53,947 bases of DNA from Nemertoderma westbladi (taxonomy: Eukaryota > Xenacoelomorpha > Nemertodermatida > Nemertodermatidae). The stretch lies in the NCBI GenBank assembly GCA_032718475.1, contig JAUCBJ010007308.1:1-53947 (forward strand), read 5' to 3'. Below the pieces are notes generated by a model that did no database searches, was not told where the DNA came from, and worked only from the letters and a program-made list of their open reading frames with translations. Of the stretch, positions 44,901 through 53,947 are shown in pieces. The number at the start of each line of letters is the position of its first letter. Positions within the stretch are counted from its first letter, which is position 1. The translations under genes were made by a program, and so were the position numbers.

Positions 44901-44930
44901 ACAGATTTGCAGACATCCAGGACGAGAGAA
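38953..44930. repeat. ~162-163-bp GC-rich satellite array, about 36 monomers
   Basis: The monomer runs from gtgcccgggcgtccggacat through gactttggaacgg, gaattccgaacagtaattt and gcccggaaatccggacattt to gtccgggcattcta. The common length is 162 bases, 54 codons, so frames stay open across monomers. Central monomers are nearly identical; both ends, especially 44320-44930, are degenerate. Monomer variants alternate (ggactagttt with ggctgtcc; agacaagatt with ggatgtcc), pointing to a two-monomer higher-order unit. Confidence 0.98.
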
Positions 44931-45721
44931 TGTTGAGTTTAAATTATATTTATTTAAATAAAATGCAATTTTCAGTTAAAAAAACATATTACAGCTCAGT
45001 TCCCAAACGCTTAGATAAAAGTTATCATGTGATAATAAATTCTTCTAGTGTGAAATTAACCGCAGATTCCAAATATAGAAACAGTTTTGAAATACGATTT
45101 GTAGTTCTCGCGATATTTGGGTTTAAACACAACGTTTCTTGATATTTTACGAGATTTGAGGTATTTTTTTCTTGGAAAAGGATAAATAATTATTTCTAGT
45201 CCGTATCTGCAACACTTAGAGAAAATTAAACTTGTGATAGTTTTTCTAGCGTCAAATAAGCCACAGATTCCAATTATATAAATCGTTTTAAAATATCTTT
45301 TGTTGTTATGGGGATATTGGGGTTAAACACAACGTCTTTGACATGAATTGAGAAATGAATTGAAAAAAATTACAGTTATTTAAGATTTACTAATTAATTA
45401 TTGGTAATATTATGTCAACAACTAATATAAACCAAATATTTGAAACACACAAAGTTAACATATCAGTTCAGGAAATAAGCAGCTTTACATCACCATTATT
45501 ATGTTAATAATTAATTAATTAGTTCTAGTTAATATAAATTATCAATCGCGAGTCTCCAATACACATTGACATTTCAACTTGGTAGAAACCCATCTCTATG
45601 CAGTGTGTGTAGTATTAGCGGCGTTGTGTAGAGCTTCTTCAATGTCCTAAAAATATTAACAATAATTAAGTTTACATATAGATCGATAATTAGAACTAGA
45701 AAGAAAACATTTTGTTTTCAG
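44931..45721. other. AT-rich stretch, seen once, possibly intronic
   Basis: It lies between the satellite and an exon-like frame. It contains two similar ~130-bp stretches (near 45000-45140 and 45200-45340, both with CAGATTCCAA and GGGTTTAAACAC/GGGGTTAAACAC words), a degenerate direct repeat. It ends in TTTTGTTTTCAG. Confidence 0.5.
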
Positions 45722-46013
45722 CTATCTACTTGTGCGACATATAGCAGATGTAATAAAAGATGAAATGTTTGATGACTATGAGATTGGCGCTTTCAAAGTC
45801 GGAGCGCCATGTTTACTATCATTAGCAAGCCATAGATACAATGTAAATCAAATTGTGAAAAAATTCAATCCACCAAGTTTATTTTTTCCTGATAACTTTA
45901 ATTGTTCATATTTAATTTTAGTCATAAATAATATGGACATAGATTCACATATAAGAGGCAATGCATATTGGACCTGTTTACAGAGAGCTTCGGTTAAAGA
46001 CCCATACAAATAA
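45722..46013 (+). CDS. Possible 3'-terminal exon, unrecognised protein
   Basis: A pyrimidine-rich TTTTGTTTTCAG at 45710-45721 is a good splice acceptor. After it the frame is open for 96 codons to TAA 46011-46013. The product has normal composition, with RHIADVIKDEMFDDYEIGAF near the start and NPPSLFFPDNFNCSYLILVI in the middle. I do not recognise the domain. The copy-1 relative (33638-33830) lacks the first third. The exon could belong to a host gene duplicated with the segment, or to the mobile unit itself. Confidence 0.4.
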
Positions 46014-47250
46014 ACATTGTCCTAAAGGGGCAGGGGGGGGGGGGGGGGGGTGTCACATCAAAGGTAAACCAGTGTCTAACTATATTTTAATTATCTGCAT
46101 TCCATCACGTGTATTTCTATTTATTATTACGCCCTTTAGTACGGTAGTACATGCAATTATACCACGATTGTTACCAATGTGTTACCAGACTACTATGGTA
46201 TACCTTTTACTTTATGCTGATTGTGTTTTTAACATTTTAATTTATTTAACTTTTATTAATTAAAGCCGCCGGAGGTACAAACAAATACAAATACTAATAT
46301 TGTATTAACTGATATTGTTTCATGTGGAACGCAATTTAATATTTATTACAACAACTGTAATAATTTATCAAGCCGCGCCCTATAATAATTATTATCTCAA
46401 CTTTAAATAATTAGGGTCCCCGTTCAAAAAACGCCAATCTAACATCTTCAGCTATTCCTCAACAAACCCAGAATACCAATTCAATTGTAATGGTATCGAA
46501 TCAAGGAAAGTTACAGAGTCGAAAAATATAATATCTGATTCAAATAAATTATTATTCATTGATTTGATGCTATGCTACAATGATAAATCTACATGAATAT
46601 TAATAAATTTAAATAAATAATTAATTATGATACCAACGATTTTGGCCAAGTAACAATTAAATACCAATTTAAAATAATAATGGCATTTCGGCAAGTCATA
46701 GAAATAACTGATATGGATAACATTAGTAATAGTAAATTTGTCAGACTGAATACACAATATTTTAGGAAGTTTATTTTCGAAATATACCGTTTTTAAGCAA
46801 CGCAATTCAACTTAAACATTATTTTCCAACAATGTGTTGGTAGTTGAACTGCTTTGACAACTGAATAACTGACTATAAGTGAGTTGTTAGTTGTCATCCC
46901 TATAAACTTGCATAACATATTATTGATACGATCTAATATCCTAAACGGGGGCCTTTCATAATATTAAACAAATTCGAGTAAATGATGGACCTACTCACAA
47001 ACACACAAAGGTGGGCGGGCGCCTAATTAATGATGACACGTCTAGGTTAATTAGGGTACCTAATTATCTACAGCTAATAAAGGATTCATCGGGGGTTTAA
47101 TAAATAGGGGTGAAAAGGTCAACATTTTAACGGTAAACAAATCGTATTGAGTGAAAATATATAACAATAATAACTATATAATACTATACTATATTACTAT
47201 ACAATATAATAATAACTATTTACATCATTGTGTGCAAAGTAGCACTTTGC

Positions 47251-47332
47251 AGCGTTACGACCCGAGTTTATTTATGTACCGAGCGAGCGCAGCGAGGGAG
47301 GTTTACATAAATAAACAAGGGTCTTTAACGCT
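47251..47332. other. Long hairpin, copy 2
   Basis: Same structure as 35066-35147, with perfect arms gtttatttatgta and tacataaataaac retained. Confidence 0.7.
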
Positions 47333-47368
47333 GAAAAGTCACCTTTGCAAGCAATGATCTATGTAATT

Positions 47369-47871
47369 TTGTTACATTATGTCAACTTATCAGCGTTCGG
47401 TATGTGAAGAAAGGATTTTATTGATACTCATTTATACATTTCAATCATCTACTATATCGAATATAAGTGAAATTTATTAACAGATACACAGTATTAATTA
47501 TACATTTAAATCGAATTAAAGTTAGTCACCGTCTGTGTCCGTTCGGTTTTACTGAACATTGTCGCCATTTTCTTTGGTCATTTTATTGTCTTCTATTGGA
47601 CGTTTCGCCATAAGTGGATTACAGTAGGGCCTACACGATAAACAATTATTTACATACAGTAGCTAGTCCCGTCACTGCAAACTGGATAATAAAGAAGCAC
47701 TCATTAACATTAATGGAAATAATACATTCTGGAATACGGTAATTTAAGTTGTTTCCATGTCATTGATTACTTTGCAGCGTTCCGTCCTATAGGCCGCAAC
47801 GCTGCAAGGTAGTACTTTGCAGCGTTACGAGTAATTCACCAGAAGGCTGTTAAGTTGACATAATGTAACAA
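47369..47871. mobile_element. Putative MITE with 21-bp inverted ends, copy 2
   Basis: Both 21-bp ends are intact (47369-47389 and 47851-47871). The interior holds the 44-base stretch missing from copy 1. Confidence 0.65.
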
Positions 47872-48519
47872 TTTACCGGCGGTAAATAATTAATATTTTA
47901 ACAATAAAATATTATTACTATATGAACTGACATGGCACTCCAATGGCACAGAAGATTGGATGACATATTTTTGAATATGTCAGCAATAAGTCCTACATAT
48001 TGTAGCATTTTAATAAATTTAATAAAAACCGTCACAAAACCCTATATTATTATTATTACTTACTATTCCAGCACAAAATTAAATATAACCTACCACCGCA
48101 ATATAATCAGATATAACAAAGTAATAAATATATATAAACTAGCTACTCACTCCTTAAAAATCCGAAATAATGTAAGAAAGAAATCTAATATAATTCATTT
48201 ACTAAAACTGTAAAATACAGAGAGAAACCAAAATTATTGTTTTAAACGATTTTATAAAAAATGTCATAAAAAACCTTCACCGCGCCGAACGCAAAGGGAA
48301 AAATTAAACTTATACTGAATATATTATTATATAGAGTTATATACCCAACTCACAACTGCAGGGCCAAATGTCCTTAGCGATAATATTATGTAGAAAAATA
48401 CAATAAATAGAATGTAAACTGGTTTCCACAATAATAAGTGATGAAAGAGAACAAATTGATTGTACAATTTACTGTACAATATGTAATTTTATTAGTTTAG
48501 GAGTCTATCGTTCTATTTA

Positions 48520-48757
48520 TTAATTTTCGCCAACCTTTGTATTTATCTCGGCTATCCAGGACTCGATCTGCGGCGCGACGACTTCGTTGCGTTTCAGGTA
48601 GAAGTGTTTGAGTACGACGTCCCGGAAACATTCCGGGGATTCCGAACCTGCTCCAACATGGCCCATCGTGCGGTAGCGAACCGGATGTTGTTGGCGTCTT
48701 CTAGAACACGTCTGAGTATTCTCCATTGTTGGTGTCCGCTCGAGACAGTCGTTCCAA
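48520..48757 (-). pseudogene. BIRC6: BIRC6-like E2 C-terminal fragment, copy 2
   Basis: By eye identical to 36294-36531, with the same frameshifts, so the gene fragment was already broken when the segment was duplicated. Confidence 0.6.
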
Positions 48758-50319
48758 ATCCCTTTAATCCCAAGACTCGTGGTCTCCCGCTAAGCGGCGC
48801 TGATAAACCTTTCCATCGGTTACAACTCAGTCTGTGGGTTTCTTGAACGGCCGACCGCGGTTCCTCTTGAGTAAACCTGAGTAAATGAATTTAAATAATA
48901 AGTTAATTAATAAGTTAAGCCTTCTTATAGTAAGTCTAGCTACGTAGTAATTAATATGATTATGTACGGGATTATTATAATTAAATTACCTTTGCTTTGA
49001 ATTGATTAATAGTCCTTTTGGGGTCCCAACATTTCAATATAATCCATTCGGAACTGCCGTTGTTATGTTAATTATTGTAATGCGACGTCTCTATAATAAA
49101 GCAGATAATATTTAAGCCTACCGGTATGAATAAACAAACTATAATAATACTGGAATACAAAACTAAACAATAAATAATAACTTAACTAGAAAGTCAAGCT
49201 TAAACTATACCGAATGAAATAATACAAAGCCGGTTGGTTGAAAGCATATTATATTAATATGGAGACACAAGAGTATTGTTATTGAAGTAATTATATGTCT
49301 GGAGGGAGGAATGACCCCAAGTCTTTGTATATTAGCCGACCTACCCACCGACCGGCATTCAATTAATAATAAAATGCTTCTACGGCTACGGTACTGTACA
49401 ACCAATGAGTACATTGAATATTAGTTGAAGGCAATGGCTGAATAGCCGCGTAAAGTTAAATTGCAACAGAGGTGAATGAAAACCGAAAGAAATAGGCCAC
49501 GGTCACTCAGGTAAGCAAGCCTGAATGATATGTAAGTATGACAAGGGCTTGAAGTATTGGCTACCCCGCCCATATACTATAGTAACTGTATGAGATTTCA
49601 TCTTAATTCCCGCTTTGAGGTTATGAAAGATGATGTTATTCTCACTTTTTAGCTGTTATTTAGGTGAAACAAAGCATAAGAAGAGTACGTAAATAAATAC
49701 TTGATATTTTCACTTAATTAACAGCAGAAATGTGTTGGAATTGAAGTTATTAATTTTTGTAGATTACTTACTCGAGAAATGTGTCAAAGACATTTTTGAA
49801 AATTAAAGACATTTTTGTGAAAGTGTTTTTTGACAAGGTGTCTAAGCCAGCCAATGGGGATAGCTGAATTGACATTATGTTTTTTTTGCAATATTGCCCC
49901 ATAGTATAACATGGAGTAACTATGGCAATACCATGGTAAGGGCCAGTCCGGTCGCATATAAATTAATAATGTCTCCAGCGGCTGCACCCCCCCGGCCGTC
50001 TCTCTCTGCTGCCTCTAGCGTCGGTAGTAAATTCATACTGTGCCACATGGTGGTGTATGACACTATTCCTATTCTACATAATTAATAAGGGGAAGGGAGG
50101 GATATTATTTCTTAGAAGATAATGCATAGTGTGGGACGTGGGTATATTGTGATAGCTGTATCTTGGGTTCTCGTGGATGAAAAATGCTGGTTTAAAGTTG
50201 TTTAGATTCACTGTAAATTGATCTATCTATTCATACCAATAACTAAGAATCAGTATGAAGAATAACCTTATTCGAAATATATTATTATATATGCTGTGTT
50301 ATGCAATGCCATTGGTTTC

Positions 50320-51801
50320 AATATCGATTACAATATCAATATCGGTTATTGGTATTGGTATCGATATTGGTTACTGATTTCAATATTGGTATTGGTTATG
50401 GGTTTCAATATCGATATCAATATCAATATCGGTTATTGGTATTGGTATCGATATTGGTTATTGATTTCAATATTGGTATTGGTATTGGTATTGTTATTGG
50501 TTTCAATATCGAAATCAATATCAATATCGGTTATTGGTATTGGTATCGATATTGGTTATTGATATCAATATTGGTATTGGTATTGATATTGGTATTGGTA
50601 TTGGTATTGGTATTGGTATTGGTATTGGTATTGGTATTGGTATTGGTATTAGTTATTGGTTTCAATATCGATATCGATATCAATATCAATATTGGTTATT
50701 GGTATTGGTATCGATATTGGTTATTGATATCAATATTGGTATTGGTATTGGTATTGGTATTGGTATTGGTATTGGTATTGGTATTGGTATTGGTATTGGT
50801 ATTGGTATTGGTATTGGTATTGGTATTGGTATTGGTATTGGTATTGGTATTGGTATTGGTATTGGTATTGGTATTGGTATTGGTATTGGTATTGGTATTG
50901 GTATTGGTATTGGTATTGGTATTGGTATTGGTATTGGTATTGGTATTGGTATTGGTATTGGTATTGGTATTGGTATTGGTATTGGTATTGGTATTGGTAT
51001 TGGTATTGGTATTGGTATTGGTATTGGTATTGGTATTGGTATTGGTATTGGTATTGGTATTGGTATTGGTATTGGTATTGGTATTGGTATTGGTATTGGT
51101 ATTGGTATTGGTATTGGTATTGGTATTGGTATTGGTTATTGGTTTCAATATCGATTACAATATCAATATCGGTTATTGGTATTGGTATTGGTATCGATAT
51201 TGGTTATTGATTTCAATATTGGTATTGGTATTGGTATTGGTATTGGTATTGGTATTGGTATTGGTATTGGTATTGGTATTGGTATTGGTTATTGGTTTCA
51301 ATATCGATTACAATATCAATATCGGTTATTGGTATTGGTATTGGTATCGATATTGGTTATTGATTTCAATATTGGTATTGGTATTGGTATTGGTATTGGT
51401 ATTGGTATTGGTATTGGTATTGGTATTGGTATTGGTATTGGTTATTGGTTTCAATATCGATTACAATATCAATATCGGTTATTGGTATTGGTATTGGTAT
51501 TGGTATCGATATTGGTTATTGATTTCAATATTGGTATTGGTATTGGTATCGATATTGGTTATTGATTTCAATATTGGTATTGGTATTGGTATTGGTTATT
51601 GGTTTCAATATCGATTACAATATCAATATCGGTTATTGGTATTGGTATCGATATTGGTTATTGATTTCAATATTGGTATTGGTATTGGTATTGGTATTGG
51701 TTATTGGTTTCAATATCGATTACAATATCAATATCGGTTATTGGTATTGGTATCGATATTGGTTATTGATTTCAATATTGGTATTGGTATTGGTATTGGT
51801 A
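50320..51801. repeat. Hexanucleotide array 3 (GGTATT) with a higher-order seed unit
   Basis: Runs of GGTATT (the longest ~50737-51135) alternate with a conserved seed containing caatatcgat, aatatcaatatcggttattg and atcgatattggttattgatt, found about nine times. The seed arms caatatcgat and atcgatattg are complementary. It occupies the position that TACTTG occupies after copy 1. Confidence 0.97.
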
Positions 51802-53947
51802 TCCCGGACAGTATTTTGGACAGTCCGAGCATTCTAGTGCCCGGGAATCCGGACATCCGGGCGACTTTGGAATGGACAAATAGGGGGACAAACAAGTTTA
51901 ATGGACGCCCGGATTTACAAAATTCCGGACAGTATTTTGGACAACTTTGCCCGGAAATCCGGACATTTTGCCGGATTTTTGGATGTCCGGGCATTCCAGT
52001 GCCCGGGCGTCCGGACATCCGGGCGACTTTAGAACGGACAAATAGTCGAATTTACGCCCAGATTTACAGTATTCCGGAGAGTATTTTGAACAACGTTGCC
52101 CGGAAATCCGGGCATTTTGCCGGATTTTTGGATTTCCGGGCATTCTAACGCCTGGGCATCCGGGCGACTTTGGAACGGACTAATAGTCGGACAGACAAGT
52201 TTAATGGACGCCCGGATTTACAGAATTCCGGACAGTATTTTGGACAACTTTGCCCGGAAATCCGGGCATTTTGCCGGATTTTTGTATTTCCGGGCATTCT
52301 AACGCACGGGCATCCGGGCGACATTGGAACGGACAAATAGTCGGACAGACAAGTTTCATGGACGCCCGGATTTACAGAATTCCTGACAGTATTTTGGACA
52401 ACTTTGCCCGGAAATCCGGGCATTTTGCCGGATTTTTGTATTTCCGGGCATTCTAACGCCCGGGCATCCGGGCGACTTTGGAACGGACAAATAGTCGGAC
52501 AGACAAGTTTCATGAACGCCCGGATTTACAGAATTCCTGACAGTATTTTGGACAACTTTGCCCGGAAATCGCGCATTTTGCCGGATTTTTGGATGTCCGG
52601 GCATTCCAGTGCCCGGGCGTCCGGACTTCCGGGCGACTTTGGAACGGACAAATAGTCGGACGGACAAGTTTAATGGATGCCCAGATTTACAGAATTCCGG
52701 GCAGTATTTTGGACAAATTTGCCCGGAAATCCGGAGATTTTGCCGGATTTTTGGATTTCCGGGCATTCCAGTGCCCGGGCGTCCGGACTTCCGGGCGACT
52801 TTGGAACGCACAAATAGTCAGACAGACAAGTTAAATGGACGCCCGGATTTACAGATTTCCGGGCAGTATTTTGGACAAATTTGCCCGGAAATCCGGACAA
52901 TTTGCCGGATTTTTGGATGTCCGGGCATTCCAGTGCCCGGGCGTCCGGTAATCCGGGCGACTTTGGAATGGACAAATAGGGGGACAGACAAGTTTAATGG
53001 ACGCCCGGATTTACAAAATTCCGGACAGTATTATGGACAACTTTGCCTGGAAATCCGGACATTTTGCCGGATTTTTGGATGTCCGGGCATTCCAGTGCCC
53101 GGGCGTCCGGACTTCCGGGCGACTTTGGAACGGACAAATAGTCGGACGGACAAGTTTAATGGATGCCGAGATTTACCGAATTCCGGGCAGTATTGGGACA
53201 AATTTGCCCGGAAATCCGGACATTTTGCCGGATTTTTGGATTTCCGGGCATTCCAGTGCCCGGGCGTCCGGACTTCCAGGCGACTTTGGAACGGACAAAT
53301 AGTCAGACAGACAAGTTAAATGGACGCCCGGATTTACAGATTTCCGGGCAGTATTTTGGACAAATTTGCCCGGAAATCCGGACAATTTGCCGGATTTTTG
53401 GATGTCCGGGCATTCCAGTGCCCGGGCGTCCGGAAATCCGGGCGACTTTAGAACGGACAAATAGTCGAACAGACAAGTTTAATGGACGCTCGGATTTAGG
53501 GAATTCCGGGCAGTATTTTGGACAACTTTGCCCGGAAATCCGGACATTTTGCCTGATTTTTGGATTTCCGGGCATTCCAGTTCCCGGGCGTCCGGACTTC
53601 CGGGCGAATTTGGAACGGACAAATAGTCGGACAGACAAGTTAAATGGACGCCCGGATTTACAGATTTCCGGGCAGTATTTTGTACAAATTTGCCCGGATA
53701 TCCGGACAATATGCCGGATTTTTGGATGTCCGGGCATTCCAGTGCCCGGGCGTCCGGACATCCGGGCGACTCTAGAACGGACAAATAGTCGAACAGACAA
53801 GTTTAATGGATGCCCAGATTTACAGAATTCCGGGCAGTATTTTGGACAAATTTGCTCGGAAATCCGGACATTTTGCCGGATTTTTGGATGTCCGGGCATT
53901 CCAGTGCCCGGGCGTCCGGAAATCCGGGCGACTTTAGAACGGACAAA
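51802..53947. repeat. ~150-163-bp satellite array 2, continuing beyond the window
   Basis: About 13 monomers of the same family as 38953-44930, with diagnostic differences: gggcagtattttgg in place of gaacagtaatttgg, and cattcca or cattctaac ends. Some monomers (52150-52450) lack about 10 bases of the gtccggac stretch. The array is cut by the window end. Confidence 0.97.

Larger units (their letters stand above)
45820..50075 (+). repeat. Duplicated ~4.2-kb segment, copy 2
   Basis: Direct copy of 33637-37852. Homology starts at CATTAGCAAGCC, inside the exon-like frame. The shift between copies is 12183 bases at the left end and 12226 after the 44-base indel. Confidence 0.95.

Noticed and set aside
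38953-44930. CRISPR array
   Set aside because: Monomers are contiguous and similar over their full length; there are no unique spacers, and the context is eukaryotic.
38953-44930. Centromeric satellite with a CENP-B-type box
   Set aside because: The monomer length fits, but no CENP-B box was found by eye and the array is short and linked to mobile DNA; location is unknown.
50301-52148. 615-residue Val/Leu- and Gly/Ile-type frames
   Set aside because: Translation of the GGTATT array and satellite, not a gene.

Overview
The window looks like a piece of a metazoan nuclear genome, most likely a marine invertebrate; I cannot name the species. The reasons are AT-rich intergenic DNA, one animal-type V-ATPase a-subunit gene, decayed BEL/Pao, Ty3 and non-LTR retroelements, a fragment resembling the animal E2 protein BIRC6, and long satellite and hexanucleotide arrays. 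No bacterial operons or replicon features were seen.

Region 1 (1-15 kb) is the gene-bearing part and has three long intronless frames on the + strand. The first (2-3196) is cut by the window edge. It ends in Gag-like zinc knuckles and has a single TGA in an otherwise continuous frame. The second (5023-6459) is an unrecognised 478-residue protein with an in-frame 21-bp minisatellite. The third (10708-13221) is a complete V-type ATPase V0 subunit a. A 1.64-kb foldback element with 95-bp arms that differ at one base sits between the second and third genes.

Region 2 (15-30 kb) is retroelement debris, nearly all on the - strand. A decayed BEL/Pao Gag-protease (20.26-23.6 kb) has no reverse transcriptase after it. 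A second Gag-like coiled-coil reading region lies at 26.2-27.2 kb. Two ~700-bp direct repeats carrying the same non-LTR reverse-transcriptase fragment lie at 18.08-18.78 and 27.25-27.95 kb. A 2-kb TACTTG array then runs into a remnant of the later satellite.

Region 3 (30-33.6 kb) is a 5'-truncated, frameshifted Ty3/gypsy pol (CCHC, protease, RT, RNase H, integrase) with no visible LTRs.

Region 4 (33.6 kb to the end) is the most unusual. A ~4.2-kb segment is present twice in direct orientation (33637-37852 and 45820-50075, register shift ~12.2 kb). Each copy is followed by a hexanucleotide array and then by an array of a ~162-163-bp GC-rich satellite. The two hexanucleotide arrays use different but one-step-related units (TACTTG and GGTATT), grown from the same seed. 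With the 28-30 kb array, the order hexanucleotide array then satellite occurs three times in one orientation. The whole therefore looks like a tandemly repeated composite unit, either a macrosatellite or a very large non-autonomous element. Each segment copy also holds a frameshifted BIRC6-like fragment, a putative MITE and a long hairpin, inherited by both copies.
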